From NCBI GenBank assembly GCA_019454225.1, contig CP075370.1, positions 434,001-498,000 of the forward strand: 64,000 nucleotides of DNA, given 5' to 3'. This stretch comes from Paracoccaceae bacterium. GTDB taxonomy: Bacteria > Pseudomonadota > Alphaproteobacteria > Rhodobacterales > Rhodobacteraceae. The stretch's first letter is position 1. Every line of letters starts with the position of its first letter. Below the pieces are notes generated by a model. The model searched no databases. It was not told the origin of the DNA and saw only the letters and a program-made list of their open reading frames with translations. The position numbers and the translations under genes are program-made. Below are positions 25,164 through 33,226 of this stretch, one piece after another.

Positions 25164-26342
25164 ATGTCTGACACCACCGATTGCGTGGTCACGCCGCGCG
25201 TCCCCTCCGACGGGTTCGACAGCCTCGGCGTCGCCACCTATCGCGCCTCGACCATCACCTTCGCGGATGCGGCGGCCTATGCCGCGCGCGGCGACCGCGG
25301 TGACAAGGGCTATTCCTACGGCCTGTACGGCACCCCGACGACCCGCACGCTTGAAGAAAAGCTCTCGCGGCTGGAACTGGCGACGCGCACCTTCCTTGCG
25401 CCCTCGGGACAGGCGGCCAATGCGCTGGCGATCCTTCCCTTCCTCTCGGCGGGCGACCATGTGCTGCTGGCCGACACCGTCTATCCGCCGATGCGCGACT
25501 TCGCGCAGACCGATCTTTGCCGGCTGGGCGTGGCCGTCGAATTCTTCGATCCCACGGATGCCGCCGCGGTCGAGCGGCGCATGACCGCCCGCACCCGGAT
25601 CGTCTGGTGCGAATCCCCCGGTTCGACCACGATGGAGATCATGGACATCGCGCGCGTGGCCGAGATTGCCCACGCCCGCGGCGCGCTGCTGGGGGTGGAC
25701 AACACCTGGGCGACCCCCCTGAACCTGAAGCCGCTGGCCCTGGGGGCCGACATCGTGACCGAGGCGCTGACGAAATACGCGTCAGGCCATTCCGACGTGA
25801 TCATGGGCTCGATCTCGGTGCGCAGCGCGGCGCACGCCACGGCGATCAAGGCGTCGATCGGCCGCATGGGAATCGGCGTGTCGTCCGACGATGCGACGCT
25901 GGTTCTGCGCGGCATCGAGACCATGGCCCTGCGCCTGCGCCACCAGGAGGCGGTGGCGCTGCGCTTTGCCCGCCGGCTTGTCGGCCATCCGCATGTGGCC
26001 GCCGTCTTGCACCCGGCACTTCCGGACGACCCCGGGCATGCGCTGTTCTCCCGCGACTTCACGGGCGGTAGCGGTGTGTTCTCGCTGGTCTTCACGGCGG
26101 CGGCCACGCTGCGCGTCGCCGCGGCGCTCGATGCCCTGGACCTGTTCGCCATCGGCGCCTCCTGGGGCGGCACACGCAGCCTTGCCGCGCCCATGCCGGT
26201 TCGGGCCCATCGCACGGCCGTGCCATGGGCGGGCCCCGATCTCGTCCTGCGCCTGTCGATCGGGCTCGAGGACGAGGCCGAGCTCTGGCAGGATCTCGAA
26301 AGCTTCCTTGCTGCCCTGGGGCGCGAGGATCTGGCGGCATGA
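25164..26342 (+). CDS. Cystathionine beta-lyase-like PLP enzyme (Cys/Met metabolism family)
   Basis: The 392-residue protein belongs to the Cys/Met-metabolism PLP family. The Schiff-base lysine is K204 in ALTKYASGHSDVIMG, PLP-phosphate contacts come from SYGLYGTPTTRTLEEKL, and CESPGSTTMEIMD and VDNTWATP are family blocks. Cystathionine beta-lyase (cleaving the C-S bond to homocysteine, pyruvate and ammonia) is the usual annotation, but related C-S lyases act on other S-substituted cysteines. GGGAGGGAG precedes the ATG. An EamA-type exporter follows closely, and the gene is divergent from a LysR regulator. Confidence 0.85.
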   Translation: MSDTTDCVVTPRVPSDGFDSLGVATYRASTITFADAAAYAARGDRGDKGYSYGLYGTPTTRTLEEKLSRLELATRTFLAPSGQAANALAILPFLSAGDHVLLADTVYPPMRDFAQTDLCRLGVAVEFFDPTDAAAVERRMTARTRIVWCESPGSTTMEIMDIARVAEIAHARGALLGVDNTWATPLNLKPLALGADIVTEALTKYASGHSDVIMGSISVRSAAHATAIKASIGRMGIGVSSDDATLVLRGIETMALRLRHQEAVALRFARRLVGHPHVAAVLHPALPDDPGHALFSRDFTGGSGVFSLVFTAAATLRVAAALDALDLFAIGASWGGTRSLAAPMPVRAHRTAVPWAGPDLVLRLSIGLEDEAELWQDLESFLAALGREDLAA

Positions 26343-26370
26343 TCCCGCGCCCGCCGGCCGCCGCGCGGTC

Positions 26371-27243
26371 ATGACCGACGAACGGTTGGGCATTGCGCTG
26401 CGGATCGGCGCGACGCTGATGTTCACGGCGATGGTCGCCTGCATCAAGGGGCTGGAGATGACCGTCCCCCTCGGCCAGATCGTCTTTTTGCGGTCCTTCT
26501 TCGCGCTTCTGCCGCTTGTGGCCATGCTCTGGTGGAACGGCGCCTTTCCCGTCGGTCTGGCCACGCGCAATCCGCTCGGCCACGTCGCGCGCTGCCTGAT
26601 GGGCGCGGCGTCGATGTTCACCTCCTTCGCGACGATCCGCCTTCTGCCCCTGGCCGAGGCGACGATGCTGTCCTACGTGTCGCCGGTGATGCTGGCCCTG
26701 ATGGGTTGGGCCTTTCTGGGCGAACGTCTGGGCGCCCGGCGTCTTGCCGGGGTCGCGCTCGGGTTTGGCGGCGTCGGGGCCTACTGTCTGCCCGCCTTTG
26801 CGCGGCAGCACGATGGCGGCGCCCTGCTGGGCGTGGTCCTGGGCCTTGTGACGGCCCTGCTGGCGGCCGGGGCGCTGTTGCAGGTCAGGCGGCTGCTGCT
26901 GGGGGGCGAACCGCCGGGCGCGATTGCCTTCTGGTTTGCCGTGGTCTCGTCTCTGGGCGGGCTGGCAACCCTGCCCCTGGGCTGGCACTGGCCCGATCCG
27001 GCACAGCTTGCCCTGCTGCTGGGCGCGGGCCTGACGGGCGGGGTCGCGCAGATCCTCATGACGCTGTCGTTTCGCCACGCCGAGGCCGCGGCCCTGGCCC
27101 CGTTCGAATACCTCGGCATCTTCTGGACAACGGCCGCCGGTCTGCTGATCTTCGCCGAAGTTCCGGGCTGGAGCCTGGCAGCCGCAACGCCCCTGATCCT
27201 GGCCGGCGCGATGATCGCGACGCCGCCTGCGCCGCCGCCCTGA
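26371..27243 (+). CDS. EamA/DMT-family membrane transporter
   Basis: The 290-residue protein has ten hydrophobic segments in two EamA repeats, for example LPLAEATMLSYVSPVMLALMG in the first and AAALAPFEYLGIFWTTAAGL in the second. The family mostly exports amino acids and other metabolites by drug/metabolite-type transport. It starts 28 bp after the PLP lyase gene and is probably cotranscribed, which suggests export of a product or toxic by-product of that enzyme. No better start lies upstream without overlapping the lyase gene. Confidence 0.85.
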   Translation: MTDERLGIALRIGATLMFTAMVACIKGLEMTVPLGQIVFLRSFFALLPLVAMLWWNGAFPVGLATRNPLGHVARCLMGAASMFTSFATIRLLPLAEATMLSYVSPVMLALMGWAFLGERLGARRLAGVALGFGGVGAYCLPAFARQHDGGALLGVVLGLVTALLAAGALLQVRRLLLGGEPPGAIAFWFAVVSSLGGLATLPLGWHWPDPAQLALLLGAGLTGGVAQILMTLSFRHAEAAALAPFEYLGIFWTTAAGLLIFAEVPGWSLAAATPLILAGAMIATPPAPPP

Positions 27244-27260
27244 TGCGGCGTCCCCCACCC

Positions 27261-28643
27261 CTACGGCCGCCCCTCCTGCAACCGGGCAAGGATTCGCGCC
27301 CAGGCACGGATGCTCTTGTGCAGCCGCTCGACATCATAGCTTTCGTCCGGCGCGTGGATCGCGTCGCGGCCGAGGATGAACCCGACCTGCACGCAATCCA
27401 CGCCAAGCAGCCGGGTCATCGCATCCACCAGGGGAATGGCGCCCCCCGATGCCTTCAGCACTGCCGGGCGGCCCCATTCCGCCTCAAGCCCGTCAAGCAC
27501 GGCGGCAACATGGGGTCCGGCAAGGCTGGTGACACTGGCCGAACTGCCCCCGACCCCGTGGAACTCGACCGTGCATCCTTCGGGCAGGGCCGCGCGGACG
27601 TGATCGCGAAACATCGCGCGGATACGGTCGGGGTGCTGCCCCTGCACCAGCCGGAACGACATCCGCACCGTCGCCGATGCCGGCAGGACGGATCGCTCCG
27701 GCCCCTGGTTGCCGCCGGTGATGCCGTTGAAGTCGATCGCGGGGCGGCCCCACATGGCCTCGATCGGGGTATATCCCTCCTCGATGATGCCGCCGGTCAG
27801 GTCGATCGCCTCGAACATCGACGGGTCCTGTGCCAGCCCCGCCCATTCGGCGCGCAGGCGGGGCGGAATGTCCGGAACGCCGTCGTAGAATCCGGGGATC
27901 GTGACGCGCCCCTGCGCGTCATGCAGACCGGCCAGCAGCCCGGCCAGCACCCGGATCGGGTTCACGGCCACGGCACCCCAGTGGCCCGAATGCAGGTCGG
28001 GGTTCGGCCCGCGAATGGTGACGCGCTCATGGATCAGGCCCTTGATCTGCGTCGTCAGCGCGGGTTGCTCGCGCGACCACATCTCGGCATCGCAGATGAA
28101 GGCGACATCGCAGGCAAGCTCGGCGCGGTGCGTCTCCAGAAAGGCCGGCAGGCTCAGCGAGCCCGATTCCTCCTCGCCCTCCAGCAGAATCACGATCCGG
28201 CCCGGAAAGCCGCCGTGAACCTGATGCCAGGCCCGCAACGCCTCGACAAAGGCCCAGTGCTGGCTCTTGCTGTCCGAGGCGCCGCGTCCGTAGAACCGCG
28301 TGACACCGTCCTCGCGGATCAGCCGGGGCGCAAAGGGCGCATGCGTCCAGTCGGCCGGATCGCCGACCGGCTGAACGTCATAATGGCCATAGAACAGCAG
28401 CACCGGGCCATCGCAGGGCGCCGACGTGCCAAGAACCACGGGATGGCCTTCGGTCTGCACGACCCGCGCCGAGAACCCGTTCCCCGCAAGCCGGGCGCAC
28501 AGCCATTCTGCCGCCGCCGCGATGCCCGCCGCGCCCTTCGGCTCGCTCGATACCGAGGGAATGGCAATCAGCTCCAGCAGATCGGCGACCGAGGCGTCGA
28601 GGCGGCTGTCGATCAGGTCAAGGACGGCATCAAGCTCTGCCAT
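27261..28643 (-). CDS. M20-family dipeptidase/carboxypeptidase-like metallohydrolase
   Basis: The 460-residue protein has M20 metal ligands and catalytic residues in order: GHYDVQPV, FYGRGASDSKSQHWA, LEGEEESGS, a later metal-site Asp in FICDAEMW, and a C-terminal His in RDAIHAPDESYDV. A dimerisation domain lies between. This arrangement is that of cytosolic non-specific dipeptidases and related amidohydrolases that free amino acids from dipeptides or N-acyl amino acids. ATG 28643 is preceded by AAAGGACCCCCC. It is convergent with the EamA gene (17 bp apart) and divergent from a LysR regulator. Confidence 0.86.
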   Translation of the reverse strand: MAELDAVLDLIDSRLDASVADLLELIAIPSVSSEPKGAAGIAAAAEWLCARLAGNGFSARVVQTEGHPVVLGTSAPCDGPVLLFYGHYDVQPVGDPADWTHAPFAPRLIREDGVTRFYGRGASDSKSQHWAFVEALRAWHQVHGGFPGRIVILLEGEEESGSLSLPAFLETHRAELACDVAFICDAEMWSREQPALTTQIKGLIHERVTIRGPNPDLHSGHWGAVAVNPIRVLAGLLAGLHDAQGRVTIPGFYDGVPDIPPRLRAEWAGLAQDPSMFEAIDLTGGIIEEGYTPIEAMWGRPAIDFNGITGGNQGPERSVLPASATVRMSFRLVQGQHPDRIRAMFRDHVRAALPEGCTVEFHGVGGSSASVTSLAGPHVAAVLDGLEAEWGRPAVLKASGGAIPLVDAMTRLLGVDCVQVGFILGRDAIHAPDESYDVERLHKSIRAWARILARLQEGRP

Positions 28644-28722
28644 GGGGGGTCCTTTCGGCGGCCGGTGGATGCAGCCGCGATGATCGGCGGGCCGTGGCAC
28701 CGGGGCAAGGCCGCAGGCACAG

Positions 28723-28751
28723 CATTAGCAGCGTTGCGCCCGACCATTAGC
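28723..28751. promoter_or_regulatory. Direct repeat CATTAGC, 22 bp apart, in the M20/LysR divergent region
   Basis: CATTAGC occurs at 28723-28729 and 28745-28751, about two helical turns apart, each followed by a GCG-containing stretch. This spacing suits cooperative binding of a LysR-type regulator on one DNA face. It was noticed by eye. Confidence 0.35.
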
Positions 28752-28819
28752 GCGACTGAACCACCGGGCGGTCAGGGACCGCCCCGCCCCTGCCACCCCT
28801 TCCCTGCCGGAGTGCCGCG

Positions 28820-29860
28820 ATGAAACCTGCCGCCCGGGACGCCGCCGGCCTGCCGGATCTGCACGCGCTGCATGTGGCGGCGGTGGTCATGGAGATGGGC
28901 GGGATGAGCGCGGCCGCCGCCCGGCTCGGCGTGACCCAGTCCGCCGTCTCGCAGGCGGTCAAGCGCGCCGAGGCGCAGATCGGGGCCGCCCTCCTGCATC
29001 GCGACCAGCGCCCGATCACCCCGACCGAGGCCGGTCGCCGCCTGGCCGCACACATGGCCGAGATCCGCCAGAAGGTCGCGCGCGCGATCGAGGACATGCG
29101 CACCGTTGCCGGCCGGCCGGAACGGCACGACCTGCGCCTCGGCATGGTCGACAGTTTCGCCTCCACTGTCGGGCCAACGCTGATCCGTGCCCTCATGGCG
29201 GCCGCGCTGGCCGGGCGCGTGACGGCGCATTCCGGCCTGTCGCAGGCCCAGCTTGACGCCTTGCGCCAGCACCGCATCGACGCGGCCGTCACGTCGGATG
29301 CCCCGGATCGCAACGACGACCTGTCGGGCATCGCGCTGTATCGCGAACCCTTCCTCATGGTGGCGCCCAGGGCGCAGGCAGACCGTCTGCGCGGCCTTGC
29401 CCTGCGTGACATCCTGCGGGTCAACCCCCTGATCCGATACGGTTCACCATCGCACATGGGCCGCCAGATCGAGGAACACCTGCGCCGGCTCGGCATCGCC
29501 CATCCCCGGCATCTGGCGTTCGACACCTCGGACGCGCTGGTGGCGATGGTGGCGGGCGGCGTGGGCGTTGCGATCACGACGCCGCTCTGCCTGCGGCAGG
29601 CGGCCGTGCATCTGCCGCACATAGCCATCCTGCCGATGCCGGGCCCGGGCTTTTCCCGCACGCTGACCCTGATGACCCGGCGGTGCGACGGTCAGGGGAT
29701 CAGCCGGCGCATTGCCGAGGCGGCGCGCGGCATCATCGCGCGCTGCACCATGCCCCAGCTGGTGGCCGAGGTTCCCTGGCTTGCACCCGATCTGGCCCGG
29801 ATGCTGCCCGACTGGCCCGACACCGATGCCGCGCCCTGCGAAACCGATCCGGCGGCTTAA
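28820..29860 (+). CDS. LysR-family regulator upstream of the aspartase-type lyase
   Basis: The 346-residue protein has a winged helix at about 15-72 (HVAAVVMEMGGMSAAAARLGVTQSAVSQAVKRAE) and a full effector domain, with an unusually long, acidic C-terminal tail (ending PDWPDTDAAPCETDPAA). GGAGTGCCGCG lies upstream of the ATG. It stands between the divergent M20 dipeptidase gene and the co-directional lyase gene 106 bp downstream, so either or both are plausible targets. Upstream CATTAGC repeats could be its sites. Confidence 0.85.
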   Translation: MKPAARDAAGLPDLHALHVAAVVMEMGGMSAAAARLGVTQSAVSQAVKRAEAQIGAALLHRDQRPITPTEAGRRLAAHMAEIRQKVARAIEDMRTVAGRPERHDLRLGMVDSFASTVGPTLIRALMAAALAGRVTAHSGLSQAQLDALRQHRIDAAVTSDAPDRNDDLSGIALYREPFLMVAPRAQADRLRGLALRDILRVNPLIRYGSPSHMGRQIEEHLRRLGIAHPRHLAFDTSDALVAMVAGGVGVAITTPLCLRQAAVHLPHIAILPMPGPGFSRTLTLMTRRCDGQGISRRIAEAARGIIARCTMPQLVAEVPWLAPDLARMLPDWPDTDAAPCETDPAA

Positions 29861-29966
29861 GCCGTTCTTATCCTCGCGATCATTTCCCCTTGGACAGGGC
29901 GTTGTCGCTTCACTTTGCCCGCCGACCGGCCACCGTGCCCGCCGTCACATCAGGATGGCGGGCACG

Positions 29967-31424
29967 ATGGAAAACATGCGGACGGAACGGGACAGTCTTG
30001 GCGCGGCGCGGTTGCCGCGAAGCGCGCTCTACGGTCTGGGCACACTCCGCGGGGTCTGGAACTTTGACGTCTCGGGTCGAAAGCTTGGCGATGAACAGGC
30101 GTTGCTGCGCGCCCTTGCCCGGATCAAGCAGGCCGCCGCCGCAACCAATCGCGATCTCGGGCTACTCTCTGCCGACATCGCCGATGCGCTGATCGCCGCC
30201 TGCCGCGAGGTGGTGGACGGGCGCCACCGCGCGCAGTTCGTCATCGACATGTTCGAGGGATCGGGCGGCACGTCGATCAACATGAACATGAACGAGGTGC
30301 TTGCCAATCGCGCGCTCCAGATCCTTGGCCACGATCCCGGCAGCTACCGGCTCATTCACCCGAACGATCATGTCAACCTGGGTCAGTCGACGAATGATGT
30401 CCTGCCGGCGGCCATCAAGCTGGCTGCCATCGAGACGATGCAGGCCCTGCTGTCGGGGCTTGATCGTCTCGGGCAGGTGCTGGCACAGCGCGCATCCGAA
30501 CTGGACGACGTGCTGCGCCTCGGTCGAACCTGCCTGCAGGACGCCCAGCCCATGCGTCTGGGGCAGATGCTCGGGGGTCATGCGGCGGCCGTCACGCGCC
30601 TGACCGCACACCTGTCGGACCGCTGCGCGGAACTGGCGGTCCTGCCCCTGGGTGGCACGGCCATCGGCACCGGGCTCGGGGCCGCACCGGACTTTCGCAG
30701 CCGGGTCCATCACCATCTGTCCGCGATTGCCGGACACCCGGTCAGACCCGCCGGGAATCCCTTCGATGCGATGCAGCACGCCGATGGCCTTGCCCGCTGT
30801 TCGGCAGAAGTGCGGATCACCGCCGAGACCCTCGCCCGGCTTGCCGGCGATCTGATCATCCTGTCATCGGGGCCGGGGGGCGGGCTGGGCGAGGTCCGGC
30901 TTCCACCCGTTCAACCGGGATCGTCGATCATGCCGGGCAAGGTGAACCCGGTGCTTCCCATGATGATGCAGCAGATCGCATTTGCGGTGGCGGGGAACGA
31001 CCTTGCGGTGTCGATGGCGGCGGCGCACGGACAGCTTGAGATCAACCATTTCGAGCCGATCATCGCCACGCGCCTGATCGACTCCATCGTCATCCTTTCG
31101 CGTGGTATCCGGCTGTTCACGGGCCGATGCCTTGCCGGGCTGGACGCCGACCGCGACAGGTCGCTGGCCAATCTGCTGGATTCCCCCGCGCTGGCGACCG
31201 TGCTTGTCCCGATGATCGGCCATGCCGAGACCGCCCGCCTGGTCCGGTCCGCCGCCGCCGACGGGCGGCGACTGATCGATCTGGCCGCCGATCTGGGCCT
31301 GATCCAGCCGGACGCCGTTCTGCCCCTGCTCCGCCGCTGCACCGAACCACCCGCGCCCCCGATCGTTAACACCCCGTCACGCACCTGTGTCGGGACGGAT
31401 GCCATACGCGGAACCGACGGATAA
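29967..31424 (+). CDS. Aspartate ammonia-lyase-type enzyme (aspartase/fumarase superfamily)
   Basis: The 485-residue protein contains the superfamily signature GSSIMPGKVNPVLP near residue 312. Aspartase-leaning blocks are GSGGTSINMNMNEVLANRAL and HPNDHVNLGQSTNDVLPAAIKLA; class II fumarases instead carry NQSSNDTFP in the second. The N-terminus MENMRTERDSLG aligns with the aspartase start, although ATGs at 29955 and 29976 are also open. Aspartase would convert L-aspartate to fumarate and ammonia. A related lyase acting on a substituted amino acid is possible because of the amino-acid-modifying neighbours. The last ~30 residues look like a non-conserved extension. Confidence 0.75.
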   Translation: MENMRTERDSLGAARLPRSALYGLGTLRGVWNFDVSGRKLGDEQALLRALARIKQAAAATNRDLGLLSADIADALIAACREVVDGRHRAQFVIDMFEGSGGTSINMNMNEVLANRALQILGHDPGSYRLIHPNDHVNLGQSTNDVLPAAIKLAAIETMQALLSGLDRLGQVLAQRASELDDVLRLGRTCLQDAQPMRLGQMLGGHAAAVTRLTAHLSDRCAELAVLPLGGTAIGTGLGAAPDFRSRVHHHLSAIAGHPVRPAGNPFDAMQHADGLARCSAEVRITAETLARLAGDLIILSSGPGGGLGEVRLPPVQPGSSIMPGKVNPVLPMMMQQIAFAVAGNDLAVSMAAAHGQLEINHFEPIIATRLIDSIVILSRGIRLFTGRCLAGLDADRDRSLANLLDSPALATVLVPMIGHAETARLVRSAAADGRRLIDLAADLGLIQPDAVLPLLRRCTEPPAPPIVNTPSRTCVGTDAIRGTDG

Positions 31425-31540
31425 CCGACGCCCGCCATACGGTGAAAACCCCGCGAATCCATCGGGTTGATCCGCCGCGCGCCACCTGTGGCCCGGATGC
31501 CGCGCGGCGCGCAACGCGGCCCGCCGCGCAACGTCTGTCG

Positions 31541-33226
31541 TTAACCCCTGTGTCCGAACAGCCGCGCCGCCGCATCGGCGGTGTAGCGTCCCAGCCGCAG
31601 ATCCTCGGCCACCGCGGCAGGGTCGCGGTCCTGCGGGGGGCCATAGCCGCCACCGCCCGGCGTGCGCACCCGCACCCGGTCACCGGGTTCCAGCGCAATA
31701 TCCTGTGCTTTCGACAGATGTTCGGGCACCATCACTTGTGTCCCGCGGATCACCTCGACCCGGTTGACCGCGCCGTCTTGGCCGCCCAGCACGCCCTGCG
31801 GCCCGACCCTGCCGTGGTCCATCACGAAGGACGCGCGCGCCCGGCCGCGCAACAGCTCGATCTCATAGTCCAGCCCGAACCCCCCGCGCATCCGCCCGGC
31901 CCCGCCCGACCCCTCATGCAACGCGTAACGCCTGTAGATCACGGGATATTTCTGCTCCATGATCTCGACCGGGGGGGCCTTGGAAATGCCGATCGTCGAA
32001 CAGCCGTTCGACAGCCCGTCATGGTCCGCATTCCCCCCGTATCCCCCCCCCGAAATCTGGTACATCACATACTCCCGCCCCGTCGCCGGATCGTGCCCCC
32101 CCAGCCCGAAGTTCCCGCTGGTGCCCGCCGGCGCCGCCGTCACCCGGTCGGGCAGCGCCTGCACCAGGGCCGCGAACACCGCCTCGGCAATCCTCTGGCT
32201 GACCTCGGCGGCGCAGCCGGACACCGGGCGCGGGTAATGGGCATCAAGGAATGTTCCAGCGATTCCCGTCACATGGATCGGCGCGAACGCCCCGGCCGAC
32301 AGCGGCACATCGGGAAACACATGGCGCACTGCCAGGTAGACCGAGGACAATGTGGTTGCCCGGACCGAGTTCATCGGTCCCGCGCAGGGGTCCGACGAAC
32401 CCGCGAAATCACAGGTGATCGACCCGTCGCCCGTCGCCGTGACCGCCAGCGCGATGGTCAGGGGCGCGTTCACCACCCCGTCGCTGTCGATCATCGCCGT
32501 TGCCCGGTAAGTGCCGGGCGGAATTGCGGAAAGCTCGGCCCGCATCTGCGCCTCGGCCAGCCCGCGCATCGCCGCGATGGCGCCCTGCACCGTCGCGTCG
32601 CCATAGCGGTCCAGCAGCGCGCCCAGCCGTTCCGCCCCCACCAGCAACGCCGCCCGCTGCGCCTCGACATCGCCGATGCGCTGGTCGGACACCCGGATGT
32701 TCGACCGGATCACCGCCCAGAGTTCCGGGTCCAGGACCCCCCGCTTGAACAGCTTCACCGGCGGCAGGCGCAGCCCTTCCTGCTCGGCGCTGATGGCGGA
32801 TGCCGAGAACCCGCCGGGCACCATGCCGCCGGTATCGGGCCAGTGCCCGGTGTTCGACAGCCAGCAGAAGACCCGCCCGTCCCGCCACACCGGCATGGCA
32901 AAGCGCACATCCATCAGATGCGTGCCGCCCAGGTAGGGATCGTTGACGATGTAGATGTCGCCGGGGTCGGGGGGCAGCGTCTCGCCGGTGGCGATGCGCT
33001 GGATGATGTGCCGGGTGGAGAACTGCATCGTGCCCACGAAGACCGGCAGACCCTTCGATCCCTGCGCGATCAGGCTGCCATCCGCCGCGTCGTAGATGCC
33101 GTCCGACCGGTCATCCGCCTCGGCGATGACGGGGCTGAAGGCCGCACGCGAGAAGGTCAGGTCCATCTCGTCGCAGACCTGCTGCAGGCCCGCCTGGATA
33201 ACCGCAAGGGTCACGGGGTCGATCAT
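31541..33226 (-). CDS. hyuB: Hydantoinase/oxoprolinase B-type subunit
   Basis: The 561-residue protein is a HyuB-family subunit. Family blocks include EMDLTFSRAAFSPVIAEADD, GDIYIVNDPYLGGTHLMD, FAGSSDPCAGPMNS, and YEIELLRGRARASFVMDHGR in the C-terminal part. With HyuA it forms ATP-dependent ring-opening amidohydrolases (N-methylhydantoinase, 5-oxoprolinase) or related carboxylases. Its ATG overlaps the hyuA stop in an ATGA, so the two are translationally coupled. It is the last gene of the Liv-hyu part of the catabolic supercluster. The substrate is unknown, and a lactam or cyclic imide produced by the upstream enzymes is a reasonable inference. Confidence 0.9.
   Translation of the reverse strand: MIDPVTLAVIQAGLQQVCDEMDLTFSRAAFSPVIAEADDRSDGIYDAADGSLIAQGSKGLPVFVGTMQFSTRHIIQRIATGETLPPDPGDIYIVNDPYLGGTHLMDVRFAMPVWRDGRVFCWLSNTGHWPDTGGMVPGGFSASAISAEQEGLRLPPVKLFKRGVLDPELWAVIRSNIRVSDQRIGDVEAQRAALLVGAERLGALLDRYGDATVQGAIAAMRGLAEAQMRAELSAIPPGTYRATAMIDSDGVVNAPLTIALAVTATGDGSITCDFAGSSDPCAGPMNSVRATTLSSVYLAVRHVFPDVPLSAGAFAPIHVTGIAGTFLDAHYPRPVSGCAAEVSQRIAEAVFAALVQALPDRVTAAPAGTSGNFGLGGHDPATGREYVMYQISGGGYGGNADHDGLSNGCSTIGISKAPPVEIMEQKYPVIYRRYALHEGSGGAGRMRGGFGLDYEIELLRGRARASFVMDHGRVGPQGVLGGQDGAVNRVEVIRGTQVMVPEHLSKAQDIALEPGDRVRVRTPGGGGYGPPQDRDPAAVAEDLRLGRYTADAAARLFGHRG

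Noticed and set aside
26532-28823. A 763-codon plus-strand frame across the EamA and M20 genes
   Set aside because: It runs through two recognised genes in other frames, with low-complexity arginine-rich sequence and no ribosome site; a GC-driven shadow frame.
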